64,000 nt of DNA from an uncultured Clostridium sp. (GCF_947039605.1 NZ_CAMQZG010000014.1:1-64000), one strand, 5' to 3'; counted from the stretch's first letter, positions 50,691 to 59,649 are shown. The notes: generated by a model not told the origin, from the letters alone. Program-made: numbers and translations.

Positions 50691-51495
50691 GGATATTACA
50701 ATAGGTCAATATATACCTGGAGATTCTTTTGTGCATAAGTTAGACCCTAGAACAAAGATTATACTTACAATCCTTTATGTAATAAACTTATTTTTAGTAG
50801 GTAAATTATATGGGTATGGATTTTCAATTTTATTCTTGATACTTGCAATAGTTATATCAAGAGTTCCGTTTGGTTTTATCTATAAGGGATTAAAGCCTAT
50901 ATTTATATTGATAATTATAACTTCGATATTTAATATTTTTATGATTAAGGGAACACCAGAAACTTTAATCTGGAAGTGGAAGTTCTTTGAGATATATCAA
51001 GATGGTATTATAATGGCTGTTAAGATGGTTTTAAGGTTAATACTTCTTATTATGGGGACATCAATTTTAACTCTTACAACATCACCTATAGAGCTTACGG
51101 ATGGGATTGAAAATTTACTTAATCCACTTAAGAAGATTAAGTTCCCAGCACATGAACTTGCTATGATGATGACAATTGCGTTAAGATTTATACCTACACT
51201 TATTGATGAAACAGATAAGATTATGAAAGCTCAAAAGGCTAGAGGTGCTGATTTTGAATCAGGAAATATAATGCAAAAAGCAAAGAGTTTAATACCACTT
51301 TTAGTACCGTTATTTATTAGCTCATTTAGAAGAGCTGATGAACTTGCTATGGCAATGGAAGCAAGATGCTATAGAGGTGGAGAGGGTAGAACAAGAATGA
51401 AGAAGTTAAAATATACTGCAAGAGACGGAGTTGCTTATGCAGGAATAGTTGTTTTAATAGGTTGTACTGTTTTACTTAGAGTAGGAATTATATAA
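50683..51495 (+). CDS. ecfT: Energy-coupling factor transporter membrane subunit EcfT
   Basis: The 270-residue membrane scaffold has about five hydrophobic segments and the two Ala-Arg-Gly-type coupling motifs, [10 protein letters not shown] and [14 protein letters not shown], that contact the ATPases. The position after rplQ and before truA is the usual Firmicute order. Confidence 0.96.
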   Translation: MLKDITIGQYIPGDSFVHKLDPRTKIILTILYVINLFLVGKLYGYGFSILFLILAIVISRVPFGFIYKGLKPIFILIIITSIFNIFMIKGTPETLIWKWKFFEIYQDGIIMAVKMVLRLILLIMGTSILTLTTSPIELTDGIENLLNPLKKIKFPAHELAMMMTIALRFIPTLIDETDKIMKAQKARGADFESGNIMQKAKSLIPLLVPLFISSFRRADELAMAMEARCYRGGEGRTRMKKLKYTARDGVAYAGIVVLIGCTVLLRVGII

Positions 51496-51499
51496 AGTT

Positions 51500-51543
51500 A
51501 AAGCTTTGATAACTTAAATTATAAGTTATCAAAGCTTTTTTTA
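51500..51543 (+). terminator. Terminator after ecfT
   Basis: A perfect 16-bp stem AAGCTTTGATAACTTA / TAAGTTATCAAAGCTT, loop AATTA, followed by seven T. Confidence 0.93.
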
Positions 51544-51633
51544 TTTGTTTAAGTTTGATAAATTTATTATAATTTTAAGAGTTAGTAAATTATAAATTTT
51601 GAAATAGATAATTTAAGAGATAGGGAGATAAAA

Positions 51634-52377
51634 ATGAGAAATATAAAACTTAAATTAGAGTATGATGGTACTGATTTCTTTGGGTGGCAAGCACAAAAAG
51701 AAGGAAGAACTATTCAGCAAACTTTAGAAAAGGCTATAGAGAAGTTAACTGGAGAGAAAAATATTGAGGTTTTTGGGAGTAGTAGAACTGATTCTGGTGT
51801 ACATGCAAAGGCGTATATAGGTAATTTTCATACAGCATCAAGTATACCAGCAGAAAGATTTAAAGAGGCTATAAATACAAAATTGCCAAGTGATATAGTA
51901 GTTTTAGAGTCAGAAGAGATGGAAAATGGTTTTCATTCAAGGTATATGTCAACAGGTAAGACCTACTGTTATACTATTTTGAATAGACGAGAAGCGCCTG
52001 TGATAGGAAGAAATTATGTTTATAGTTATATGGGGCCTTTAGATATAAATGCTATGAAAGAGGCTTGTGTTCCTTTTATAGGTAGGCATGACTTTGAAGC
52101 TTTTAAAAGTCAAGGGAGTTCAGTTCAAACATCAGTTAGAACTATTACGGATTTACATATAGAGACAGAAAGAGATTTAATTAAAATTTATATATCAGCT
52201 GATGGATTTTTATATAATATGGTGAGGATAATTGCAGGAACTTTATTAAGAGTTGGAGCTAGGAAGATAAAATCAGAAGAAATACTAGAAATAATACTTT
52301 CAAAGGATAGAACAAGAGCGGGGAAATGTGCACCAGCTAGGGGCTTATGCTTAGAGGAAGTTTTTTTTGGAAATTAA
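51634..52377 (+). CDS. truA: tRNA pseudouridine synthase A (positions 38-40)
   Basis: TruA isomerises uridines in the tRNA anticodon arm. The 247-residue enzyme has KLEYDGTDFFGWQ, the catalytic aspartate in SSRTDSGVHA and the C-terminal FLYNMVRIIAGTLLRVG. The ribosome binding site is TAGGGAG. It precedes rplM-rpsI as in many Firmicutes, but those genes have their own promoter. Confidence 0.96.
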   Translation: MRNIKLKLEYDGTDFFGWQAQKEGRTIQQTLEKAIEKLTGEKNIEVFGSSRTDSGVHAKAYIGNFHTASSIPAERFKEAINTKLPSDIVVLESEEMENGFHSRYMSTGKTYCYTILNRREAPVIGRNYVYSYMGPLDINAMKEACVPFIGRHDFEAFKSQGSSVQTSVRTITDLHIETERDLIKIYISADGFLYNMVRIIAGTLLRVGARKIKSEEILEIILSKDRTRAGKCAPARGLCLEEVFFGN

Positions 52378-52386
52378 AGAAAAAAG

Positions 52387-52415
52387 TTGACACACCCGTA
52401 TGCGTGTATTATAAT
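52387..52415 (+). promoter_or_regulatory. Consensus promoter of rplM-rpsI
   Basis: TTGACA (52387-52392), 17 bases, TATAAT (52410-52415). The spacer carries a partial palindrome ACACCCGTATGCGTGT. Confidence 0.93.
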
Positions 52416-52422
52416 GGTATTT

Positions 52423-52521
52423 GTTTGTAAGAGAAGATTGTGTATAAGACAAAGGTCTTGACATACATAGAACTAATAAATTAAATGAAAAATATTTGAG
52501 AATTCTAAGGAGGGAAAAATC
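52423..52521 (+). promoter_or_regulatory. Candidate L13 leader
   Basis: The leader folds into a hairpin built on AGAC-AAAG-GTCT (52447-52458), extended by outer GTAT / ATAC pairs, a layout like the L13 leader elements of Firmicutes. Feedback by L13 is inferred. Confidence 0.5.
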
Positions 52522-52956
52522 ATGAAATCATACATTGCTAACGCACAAACTGTTGAAAGATCATGGTACGTAGTTGATGCTGCTGGAAAGCCACTAGGAA
52601 GAGTTGCTAGCCAAGTTGCTTCAATATTAAGAGGAAAACATAAACCTACATTCACACCTAACTGTGACTGTGGAGATTTCGTTATTGTTATAAACTCAGA
52701 GAAGGTAGTTTTAACAGGTAAGAAATTAGACCAAAAAATGATGAGAAAACACAGCTTATATCCAGGTGGATTAAAAGAGACACCTTATAGAGTTGTTTTA
52801 GAGAAAAAACCTGAATTTGCTTTCGAAGAAGCTGTAAGAAGAATGTTACCTACAGGTGTTCTTGGAAGAAAAATGTTCAGAAAACTTAACGTTGTTAAAG
52901 GTTCAGAGCACGGATTCGCAGCACAAAAACCAGAAGTACTTGAATTAAAGTACTAA
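52522..52956 (+). CDS. rplM: 50S ribosomal protein L13
   Basis: L13 is an early 50S assembly protein. The 144-residue product has [20 protein letters not shown] and [18 protein letters not shown]. It starts at ATG 52522 after AAGGAGGG and pairs with rpsI, 24 bases downstream. Confidence 0.98.
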   Translation: MKSYIANAQTVERSWYVVDAAGKPLGRVASQVASILRGKHKPTFTPNCDCGDFVIVINSEKVVLTGKKLDQKMMRKHSLYPGGLKETPYRVVLEKKPEFAFEEAVRRMLPTGVLGRKMFRKLNVVKGSEHGFAAQKPEVLELKY

Positions 52957-52980
52957 TTTAAAAATAAGGAGGGAATTCAA

Positions 52981-53373
52981 ATGGCAAAGGTTCAATACAT
53001 GGGAACTGGTAGAAGAAAATCATCAGTTGCAAGAGTAAGATTAGTACCTGGAGAAGGTAATGTAATAATAAATAAAAGAGATATCCAAACATACTTTGGA
53101 TTAGAAACTTTAAGAATGATCGTTAACCAACCATTAGTTTTAACAGAAACTAAAGACAAATATGACGTTTTAGTTAATGTTCACGGTGGAGGAACAACAG
53201 GTCAAGCTGGAGCTATCAGACACGGTGTTTCAAGAGCTTTATTAAAAGCAGACGAAACATTAAGAGCTGAATTAAAGAAAGCTGGATTCTTAACAAGAGA
53301 CTCAAGAATGGTTGAGAGAAAGAAATACGGTAAGAAAAAAGCTAGAAGATCATCACAATTCTCAAAAAGATAA
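52981..53373 (+). CDS. rpsI: 30S ribosomal protein S9
   Basis: S9 contacts P-site tRNA through its C-terminal tail. The 130-residue protein has [20 protein letters not shown] and ends [17 protein letters not shown] with the invariant terminal SKR. AAGGAGGG lies upstream; a terminator follows. Confidence 0.98.
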   Translation: MAKVQYMGTGRRKSSVARVRLVPGEGNVIINKRDIQTYFGLETLRMIVNQPLVLTETKDKYDVLVNVHGGGTTGQAGAIRHGVSRALLKADETLRAELKKAGFLTRDSRMVERKKYGKKKARRSSQFSKR

Positions 53374-53385
53374 TCTTCTTCTTAT

Positions 53386-53414
53386 GGAGAGAGGTATATA
53401 CCTCTCTTTTTTTT
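53386..53414 (+). terminator. Terminator after rpsI
   Basis: AGAGAGGTA / TACCTCTCT is followed by about eight T. Confidence 0.93.
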
Positions 53415-53442
53415 ATGCAATTTTATATTTTGAGTTTAGTCT

Positions 53443-53470
53443 TTGATTTAAAGAGCATTTAAATTATAAT
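53443..53470 (+). promoter_or_regulatory. Promoter of the HD-domain gene
   Basis: TTGATT (53443-53448), 16 bases, TATAAT (53465-53470). Confidence 0.6.
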
Positions 53471-53503
53471 AAAGATATATATAAATTATAGGAGGGATAT
53501 TTA

Positions 53504-54148
53504 GTGAATAAAGATTTAGTAATAGAAAATACTATTGAGTTTGTACGAGATAAGTTTTGTGATGAAGGGTCAGGACATGATTGGTTTCATATAGAAAGGG
53601 TTTATAACAATGCATGTTACATAGCAAAAAAGGAAGAGGCAGATGAATATATAGTAAAGCTTACTGCACTTTTACATGATGTAGACGATTGGAAATTCTC
53701 TGATGATAATAAAACAAGTACAACTACAGTAGAGAAATTTTTAAAAGAGCAAAGCGTAGATATTTTGGATATCAAAAAAATAACTACTATAATTAAAACT
53801 ATGTCATTTAAGGGCGGCGTTGTAGATTCAACTCAAAATACTATTGAGGGAATGATTGTACAAGATGCTGATAGATTAGATGCTATAGGTGCTATTGGAA
53901 TTGCTAGAACATTTACTTATGGGGGATATAAAGGGAATTTAATGTATGACCCTAATATAAAACCACAAGAGTTTAAAAATTTAGATGAAGTTAAGAAGAA
54001 AAATACAACAGTTAATCATTTTTATGAGAAGTTGCTTAAGTTAAAAGATTTAATGAATACAAAAACAGGTGTAGAATTAGCAAAAGAAAGACATGAATAT
54101 ATGGAAAGTTTTCTTCAAGTTTTTTATAAAGAATGGAATATGGAGTAA
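53504..54148 (+). CDS. HD-domain phosphohydrolase, YpgQ/YedJ family
   Basis: The 214-residue helical protein has the metal-binding pattern H...HD...D: GHDWFHIERVYNNA, LLHDVDDWKF and VQDADRLDAIGAIGIARTFT-YGG. Bacillus YpgQ is a manganese-dependent nucleotide pyrophosphohydrolase, so a house-cleaning role is likely. The start is GTG 53504 with GGAGGG about nine bases upstream. It stands alone between terminators. Confidence 0.88.
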   Translation: MNKDLVIENTIEFVRDKFCDEGSGHDWFHIERVYNNACYIAKKEEADEYIVKLTALLHDVDDWKFSDDNKTSTTTVEKFLKEQSVDILDIKKITTIIKTMSFKGGVVDSTQNTIEGMIVQDADRLDAIGAIGIARTFTYGGYKGNLMYDPNIKPQEFKNLDEVKKKNTTVNHFYEKLLKLKDLMNTKTGVELAKERHEYMESFLQVFYKEWNME

Positions 54149-54178
54149 TTTATTAAGAATAAATTTGAAAAATAAACT

Positions 54179-54298
54179 TTGAGAATAGGATTTTCATGAA
54201 TATGTTAATTAAAATAGAGGGTTCTAACTGGTAATGTTAAGAAATGTTAAGAAAGTATAAATAGAAAAGCAGGGTTTGATTGAAAAACCCTGCTTTTT
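54179..54298 (+). ncRNA. Candidate short transcript upstream of the Na/Pi cotransporter gene
   Basis: A possible promoter (TTGAGA 54179-54184, 16 bases, TATGTT 54201-54206) precedes AGAGGGTTCTAAC (54216-54228), two tandem TGTTAAGAAA repeats (54235-54254) and an intrinsic terminator ending at 54298. This could be a small RNA of about 85 bases or an attenuated leader. No protein of more than 8 residues fits. Confidence 0.3.
54265..54298 (+). terminator. Intrinsic terminator
   Basis: A perfect 13-bp stem AAAAGCAGGGTTT / AAACCCTGCTTTT, loop GATTGAA, followed by T. Confidence 0.9.
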
Positions 54299-54392
54299 GC
54301 ATGTTAAAATAGTCAAATATAGGGCGATTTTCATTAAAAATTAAAAAAAATAAAGAGTTTTTAAAATTAAAAGGGAATAAATGGGTCCTGTA

Positions 54393-54452
54393 TTAAGTTT
54401 AGGTTAAGTTAGCTTCAAACCACTTAACAAGGGGGTATATATAGGGTAAACT
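54393..54452 (+). promoter_or_regulatory. Promoter with candidate Pho box before the Na/Pi cotransporter
   Basis: TTAACA (54424-54429), 17 bases, TAAACT (54447-54452) form a promoter. Two TTAAGT hexamers 11 bases apart (54393 and 54404) sit just upstream, the spacing of PhoP direct repeats. GTTAAGT (54403-54409) also forms an inverted repeat with ACTTAAC (54422-54428) over the -35 box. Confidence 0.45.
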
Positions 54453-54523
54453 TTTAATTATAAGAAGGAAATAATATTAAAATTTATAGAGATAAAATTA
54501 ATTAGTGAAGGGGAGATATAATC

Positions 54524-56140
54524 TTGAAGGATGCATTTTTTACTGCAATTGAGTTATTAGGAGGTTTAGGACTTTTCTTATATGGTATGAAAATCATGGG
54601 AGAGGGCCTAGAAAATTCAGCAGGGGACAAGCTGAAAGGAATCTTAGAAAAAATAACAAAGAATAGATTTATAGGTGTTCTTGTAGGAGCTGCAGTTACT
54701 GCAATTGTTCAAAGTTCATCAGCAACAACGGTAATGGTTGTTGGCTTTGTTAACGCAGGTCTTATGAACTTAATCCAGGCAGCTGGAGTTATCATGGGAG
54801 CAAATATAGGTACAACTATTACAGCTCAACTTGTAGCATTTAAGCTTACAGATTATGCACCACTATTTATAGCGGTAGGAGCTATAATAGTAATAGCTGC
54901 TAAGGCTAAAAAAAGAAAAGAACTTGGAAATATTATTTTAGGATTTGGACTTTTATTTATGGGGATGGCGGCAATGAGTTCAGCAATGAAACCACTTGCT
55001 AGTTCACCAGTATTTAAGCAATTAGTACTTTCAATTGGAGATAATACTTTAATAGGAATAATAGTTGGGCTTGGAATGACAGCAGTTCTTCAAAGTTCAT
55101 CAGCTACAACAGGAATTTTAATATCACTTGCTACAGCAGGTGCTATCAATATAGAAGCAGCACTTCCAATTTTATTTGGGTGTAATATAGGAACATGTGT
55201 AACTGCATTACTTGCTTGCATAGGTACAACTATTACAGCTAAGAAGGCAGCTATAATTCATTTATTATTCAATGTAATTGGGACGCTTATATTTATACCA
55301 TTCATTGGTATGCTTGGAGATTTAGTTCAATATTTAAGCCCAGGTGAAGTTGCAAGACAGGTCGCCAATGCACATACAGTCTTTAATATTGCAGCAACTG
55401 TAATTATCTTCCCATTTATGGGTCTAATTATTACATTTGTTAATAAGATGATTAAGGGTGAGGATGATATAGAAAAAGTAGGACCTAAGTTTATAGATGA
55501 TAAGATTCTTGAGACACCTGTAATTGCGGCAGGACAAGTTATTAAGGAGACTATCAGAATGGCTAATAAGGCTAAAAAGAATTTAGAGCTTAGTAAGAAA
55601 GCTTTTGATACTAAAGATGAAAAGCTTGTTAAAAAGGTTTATGAGAATGAAGAGATAATTAATGTATTAGAAGAGGCTATAACAAGATATTTAGTTAAAT
55701 TATCTAAGCGTGATTTATCAAATAAAGAGAGAAATATAGTAGCAGCAACATTCCACATAGTTACAGATATTGAGAGAATTGGTGACCATGCAGAGAATGT
55801 AGCAGATTTAGCATTACAAAGAAGCATAAAGAACTTAAATTATTCACCAGAAGCATTAAAAGAACTTGATATAATATATGGAGATACAATTGCAGCACTT
55901 GATGCTTCAATAATAGCTTATGAAGAGAGAAATATTCAAAAAGCAGAGTCTGTATATAGTATAGAAAATAGAATTGATGCCCAACAAAAAGAGTATAGAA
56001 ATAATCATATTGCAAGACTTAACGAGGGTAAGTGTAGTGCATATGAAGGAGCTATATTCATGGATCTTTTAAGTAACTTTGAGAGAATTGGAGATCATGC
56101 TACTAATATAGCTGATAGTGTAATTCAAAATACTAAATAG
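54524..56140 (+). CDS. Na+/phosphate cotransporter with C-terminal PhoU-like domain
   Basis: The 538-residue protein has an N-terminal Na/Pi-cotransporter membrane half with the duplicated signature QSSSATT (at about 63 and about 190) in inverted-repeat order. A C-terminal helical region (about 340-538) has two PhoU-like repeats (VTDIERIGDHAENVADLA and LLSNFERIGDHATNIADSV). It takes up phosphate with sodium; the PhoU tail may tune activity. It starts at TTG 54524, nine bases after GGGGAG. Possible Pho-type repeats lie upstream. Confidence 0.93.
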   Translation: MKDAFFTAIELLGGLGLFLYGMKIMGEGLENSAGDKLKGILEKITKNRFIGVLVGAAVTAIVQSSSATTVMVVGFVNAGLMNLIQAAGVIMGANIGTTITAQLVAFKLTDYAPLFIAVGAIIVIAAKAKKRKELGNIILGFGLLFMGMAAMSSAMKPLASSPVFKQLVLSIGDNTLIGIIVGLGMTAVLQSSSATTGILISLATAGAINIEAALPILFGCNIGTCVTALLACIGTTITAKKAAIIHLLFNVIGTLIFIPFIGMLGDLVQYLSPGEVARQVANAHTVFNIAATVIIFPFMGLIITFVNKMIKGEDDIEKVGPKFIDDKILETPVIAAGQVIKETIRMANKAKKNLELSKKAFDTKDEKLVKKVYENEEIINVLEEAITRYLVKLSKRDLSNKERNIVAATFHIVTDIERIGDHAENVADLALQRSIKNLNYSPEALKELDIIYGDTIAALDASIIAYEERNIQKAESVYSIENRIDAQQKEYRNNHIARLNEGKCSAYEGAIFMDLLSNFERIGDHATNIADSVIQNTK

Positions 56141-56146
56141 TAATTT

Positions 56147-56178
56147 ACAGGGGTAGCAAAAGCTGCTCCTGTTTTTTT
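56147..56178 (+). terminator. Terminator after the Na/Pi cotransporter
   Basis: ACAGGGGTAGC / GCTGCTCCTGT (two wobbles), loop AAAA, followed by seven T. Confidence 0.9.
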
Positions 56179-56246
56179 GTTAAATAATGTGTAGATGAAG
56201 AGGTAATACTAATATAGAAATTTAAATTTACTTAGGAGGAAAAGAA

Positions 56247-56930
56247 ATGAAAAGATTACTGACATTTTTATCAGGAATTATTATAAGTTTATGTTTTATT
56301 AGTAGTATTGCTTTTGCAAGTACAGAAAAAATTATATTAATAGACCCAGGGCATGGTGGAGTTGATGGTGGTGCAGTGTCTAAGAATGGAACTATTGAGA
56401 AGGGAATAAATTTAGACATAAGTCTTAAATTAAAAGAATTATTAGAGGGTTCAGGATATAAGGTTTATATGACTAGAGATTCTGATGCGGGACTTTATAC
56501 TGAGGGCAAGAGTATAAAGGAGAAGAAGAGAGAAGATCTTGCAAAGAGGGTTAAATTAAAGAAAAGTACAGGGGCAGAAGTTTTTATTAGTATACATCAA
56601 AATATGTTCCCAGAAGCGAAGTATAGTGGGACACAAGTTTGGTATTCTCCAGAGAGTTCTGATAGTAAGCAGTTTGCTAGTATAATACAAAACTTTGCAA
56701 AAGAAAAATTAAGTCAAAATACAAAGAGAGAGCCAAAGGATGCTAAAACTCAGTTTAGAGTTTTAAGAAGTAGTCCAAATTGTGCGGCTGTAATTGTAGA
56801 GTGTGGTTTTTTATCAAATCCACAGGAATGTGAATTGCTTGAGAGTAAAGAGTATCAAGAAAAGTTTGCCTTCATGTTAAAGGAATCAATTGATGAATAT
56901 TACAATTATAAGGTAAGAATACAAGGGTAA
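56247..56930 (+). CDS. cwlD: N-acetylmuramoyl-L-alanine amidase CwlD
   Basis: CwlD strips peptides from muramic acid so that spore-cortex muramic-delta-lactam can form, a step needed for germination. The 227-residue protein has a signal peptide (1-24, cleavage after AFA) and an Amidase_3 domain with zinc ligands H36 (DPGHGG), E51 and H117 (SIHQN) and catalytic E185 (VIVECGFLSN). AGGAGG lies upstream. Its presence supports a spore-forming host. Confidence 0.92.
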   Translation: MKRLLTFLSGIIISLCFISSIAFASTEKIILIDPGHGGVDGGAVSKNGTIEKGINLDISLKLKELLEGSGYKVYMTRDSDAGLYTEGKSIKEKKREDLAKRVKLKKSTGAEVFISIHQNMFPEAKYSGTQVWYSPESSDSKQFASIIQNFAKEKLSQNTKREPKDAKTQFRVLRSSPNCAAVIVECGFLSNPQECELLESKEYQEKFAFMLKESIDEYYNYKVRIQG

Positions 56931-56969
56931 AAAAACTCACAATATGCAGGTCATATTGTGAGTTTTTTT
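56931..56969. terminator. Bidirectional terminator after cwlD
   Basis: A perfect 15-bp stem AAAACTCACAATATG / CATATTGTGAGTTTT, loop CAGGT, flanked by A and T runs; it serves both convergent genes. Confidence 0.93.
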
Positions 56970-57735
56970 AGTTATATATAAGTTTATCTTTATCGGACAA
57001 TTTAAGTGGTATCCAAATAGTATTGCCTTTATTTAAAGTTAAAGGACCGTGAGTGTCTTTACACATAAATAAGGAGTTTTTCCAAACAACTTCTTTTGAA
57101 GAACCATTAGTAAATAAAATCCCTTCACCAAAAGTTTTATCTTTTTCATCTATAAATTGTATAAGGATATTTGAGAATGTTAATCCATGTCCTGTATCAA
57201 CATGTTCAGCTTGTTGTGAAATAGAATTTATATATTTATATTGTCCTGCTGTGTAGATAAAGCTTGTTGCAGTTTCTTCACTATATTCTAGAAAAACATC
57301 AGATGTTGAACTTTCAAAATTATAGTGATTATCAGAGCTATAGTTTATGAATGAAAGGTTAGGGAAATCAACTATATCATCACTTCCAAGATAATTTATT
57401 GTAGGGTGACTGCCTATATCCTGAATACTAGATGCTGTATATTTTAATAAATCAGTTTTTTTATCATATATTTCAAAGACAATTTCATTATCGTAAATTC
57501 TATAAAGTTCAAAAATATTAGAATCATTATATTTTACGTTATAAATTATATCCATATGAGTAGCAGTTGTTATAGATTTTCCTGATAAAGGAGAAACCTC
57601 AATGCTATTTTTAGGTGGATAAGGTTTTTCTATTAGACCTTTAGTTATCAACATTAGATATATAGATAATATTGCTAGGATAAAAAATATTAGATATTTT
57701 ATAAAACTAAAAATGCTAAAATTAAATTTTTTCAT
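56968..57735 (-). CDS. Membrane-anchored hypothetical protein
   Basis: I do not recognise this 255-residue protein. A basic N-terminus (MKKFNF) leads into one membrane helix (about 13-33, YLIFFILAILSIYLMLI), and the rest is predicted extracellular. A Pro-rich linker (EKPYPPKNS) precedes a beta-rich, Ser/Thr/Tyr/Asn-rich domain. A C-terminal segment (GEGILFTNGSSKEVVWKNSL, then a P-L-T-L-N-K-G-N-T-I-W-I-P-L strand) resembles a surface beta-sandwich. There is no LPxTG or lipobox. AAAGGAG lies upstream of the ATG. It is monocistronic. Confidence 0.7.
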   Translation of the reverse strand: MKKFNFSIFSFIKYLIFFILAILSIYLMLITKGLIEKPYPPKNSIEVSPLSGKSITTATHMDIIYNVKYNDSNIFELYRIYDNEIVFEIYDKKTDLLKYTASSIQDIGSHPTINYLGSDDIVDFPNLSFINYSSDNHYNFESSTSDVFLEYSEETATSFIYTAGQYKYINSISQQAEHVDTGHGLTFSNILIQFIDEKDKTFGEGILFTNGSSKEVVWKNSLFMCKDTHGPLTLNKGNTIWIPLKLSDKDKLIYN

Positions 57736-57845
57736 TTAGACTCCTTTCGTATAGTATTACATAATTAGTATATTTAGAGTTTGAATTATTTATACTAGAA
57801 GGTTTTGATTTAATAATTTGATAGAAGTATAATTGAAAATAGAGA

Positions 57846-57890
57846 ATAAAAAAACACGCTCATTCAATTAAGAAAAGCGTGTTCTTTTTA
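57846..57890. terminator. Bidirectional terminator downstream of the rubredoxin-like gene
   Basis: AACACGCT (57853-57860) pairs with AGCGTGTT (57876-57883). T runs lie on both strands; the minus-strand run suits the gene at 57967-58302. Confidence 0.75.
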
Positions 57891-57966
57891 ATTTATATTT
57901 TATATATTCAACAGAAGTTTTAAAATATAGGGATATTAAATCTTTTGTTGAACAAAAAAAATCATC

Positions 57967-58302
57967 TTACCATTTAGATCCTAACATATGTTTTTCAACT
58001 TCTGCTTTTGATCTTTGCTTGATTACCCATGCTTCATTAAGAGCTTTTTGGAATAATGCAAGACAACCAGGGTCTAAGTTATCTTCTATACCAGCTGTAC
58101 TAACTTTTATCATTTGGTCAGCTAGGTTAATCATTTCTGCATGAAGTGAGTTTGTTTTATCTGCACGATAAATTTTAGCAACTACTTCTTCGCTTAATTT
58201 CTCGAATTTATCAGCCCCAAAACCACATTTTGGACATTTTTCTGGAGAATTTTCACCTTCAGAGATAAATCCACAAACACTACATTTAAATAAATTTTTC
58301 AT
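57967..58302 (-). CDS. Rubredoxin-like-domain protein with helical tail
   Basis: The 111-residue protein has an N-terminal rubredoxin-type iron or zinc knuckle with C7, C10, C23 and C26 (CSVCG ... CPKCG), as in the N-terminal domain of reverse rubrerythrins. A helical region of about 80 residues lacks the ExxH di-iron ligands of a full rubrerythrin. It may be an electron-transfer or oxidative-stress accessory protein. The start is the ATG at 58300-58302 after GGAGGTG; a longer open frame upstream has no ribosome binding site. Confidence 0.85.
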   Translation of the reverse strand: MKNLFKCSVCGFISEGENSPEKCPKCGFGADKFEKLSEEVVAKIYRADKTNSLHAEMINLADQMIKVSTAGIEDNLDPGCLALFQKALNEAWVIKQRSKAEVEKHMLGSKW

Positions 58303-58474
58303 TTGTTTCACCTCCATATAAATTGCTTTTTTAAGCTTTAAGCAATTATAGCACATATGTTTAATTACTATATTTATCCAAAATGATTTTGCGTTAAGAG
58401 AATAAGAAATTTATATGATTTTAATTAAAAAAAAGCCTATATATTAATAAATATTGTTGTAATAATAACTGTAG

Positions 58475-58535
58475 TTCGCAAAAGTGTGAAATTAAATTGT
58501 TGGAAATTGATTGCGAAATTAAAGTATGTTAAACT
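58475..58535 (+). promoter_or_regulatory. Inverted repeat and promoter before a 39-residue ORF
   Basis: TTCGCAA (58475-58481) and TTGCGAA (58511-58517) are exact inverted copies 29 bases apart. The second overlaps a promoter, TTGATT (58507-58512), 17 bases, TAAACT (58530-58535), so it could be an operator. Positions 58357-58470 show nothing else. Confidence 0.45.
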
Positions 58536-58570
58536 TTGGGTGTGAAAAATTAAAAAAGAGGGTTCTAACG

Positions 58571-58690
58571 GTGAAGACTAATGATAAAAGGAATATTAGA
58601 TATAATAGAAATATTTGTTTGTTTGAAGATATATATGGGAATGTAGAAGGGATTGTATATCCACCAAAAGAAGGTATAAATACATATTAA
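58571..58690 (+). CDS. Small hypothetical protein, 39 residues
   Basis: The ORF starts at GTG 58571, eight bases after AGAGGG, and ends at TAA 58688-58690. The product begins MKTNDKRNIRYNRNICLFED and continues IYGNVEGIVYPPKEGINTY. It has its own promoter and an intrinsic terminator seven bases after the stop, which makes a complete small transcription unit. The ordered, polar sequence with an aromatic YPP motif looks like a genuine peptide, but I do not recognise it. Confidence 0.5.
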   Translation: MKTNDKRNIRYNRNICLFEDIYGNVEGIVYPPKEGINTY

Positions 58691-58696
58691 GAAATC

Positions 58697-58727
58697 AAAG
58701 GTAGAATCTAGATGGTTCTGCCTTTTT
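58697..58727 (+). terminator. Terminator after the 39-residue ORF
   Basis: AAAGGTAGAATC / GGTTCTGCCTTT (two wobbles), loop TAGAT, followed by T. Confidence 0.85.
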
Positions 58728-58806
58728 ATTATTAACATTATATGGAAAGTAATATATAATTAGAGATAGAAATTAGAAAAATGAGATAAATTTTAGGGGG
58801 CAGATT

Positions 58807-59649
58807 ATGAGAGAAATAAATGTTGGGAGAGTTAAAGACGAGGTTAAAAGACTTGCGATAGAAGCGGCTTATTATCTTCCAAATGATATAAAGTATGCTT
58901 TAAAAGATGCAAGAGAAAAAGAAAGTTTTGCTTTAGCTAAAGATATTTTAGTTAAGATAGAAGAAAATTATATAATTGCAGAAACTGAAATGAAACCATT
59001 ATGTCAAGATACAGGGATGGCTTGTATTTTTATAGAAATAGGTCAAGATGTAAGGCTTGTAGGTGGTAATTTAGAGAGTGCAATTAATAGTGGGATAGTG
59101 GAGGCTTATGAAGAGGGGTTTCTTAGAAAATCTGTGGTTAAGGACCCTATTAGAAGAATCAACACAAAGGATAATTCACCTGCAATTATAGATTATAAAA
59201 TAGTTGATGGTGATAGGGTAAAGGTAGTTTTTGCAGCTAAGGGGTTTGGTTCTGAGAATATGAGCAGACTTAAAATGCTTAAGCCTTCTGATGGAATTAG
59301 AGGAGTAAAAGAGTTTATTTTAGAAACTATAGAACTTGCTAGTGGAAATCCATGCCCTCCAATAGTGGTTGGGGTTGGGATAGGTGGAAACTTTGATAGA
59401 GTTGCAAAACTTGCAAAACAGGCTTTGATTAGAGATATAGATATTAGAAATAATGATGAGTTTTATGCAGACCTTGAAGTTGAGATGTTAGAGAAGATTA
59501 ATAGTCTTGGTATAGGACCACAAGGATTTGGTGGCAAGACTACGGCTATAGCAGTTAATGTAGAAACTTTTCCAACTCATATAGCAGGGCTTCCTGTTGC
59601 TGTAAATATAAATTGCCATTCAACTAGACATAAAGAGGTTATTATATAG
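58807..59649 (+). CDS. Fumarate hydratase class I, alpha subunit
   Basis: With its partner this oxygen-sensitive [4Fe-4S] enzyme interconverts fumarate and malate. The 280-residue protein has three cysteines placed as cluster ligands: C66 (PLCQDTG), C183 (NPCPP) and C270 (NINCHS). AGGGGGC precedes ATG 58807. A heterodimeric L-tartrate dehydratase has the same domains, so the substrate is inferred. The beta subunit follows after 13 bases. Confidence 0.9.
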   Translation: MREINVGRVKDEVKRLAIEAAYYLPNDIKYALKDAREKESFALAKDILVKIEENYIIAETEMKPLCQDTGMACIFIEIGQDVRLVGGNLESAINSGIVEAYEEGFLRKSVVKDPIRRINTKDNSPAIIDYKIVDGDRVKVVFAAKGFGSENMSRLKMLKPSDGIRGVKEFILETIELASGNPCPPIVVGVGIGGNFDRVAKLAKQALIRDIDIRNNDEFYADLEVEMLEKINSLGIGPQGFGGKTTAIAVNVETFPTHIAGLPVAVNINCHSTRHKEVII

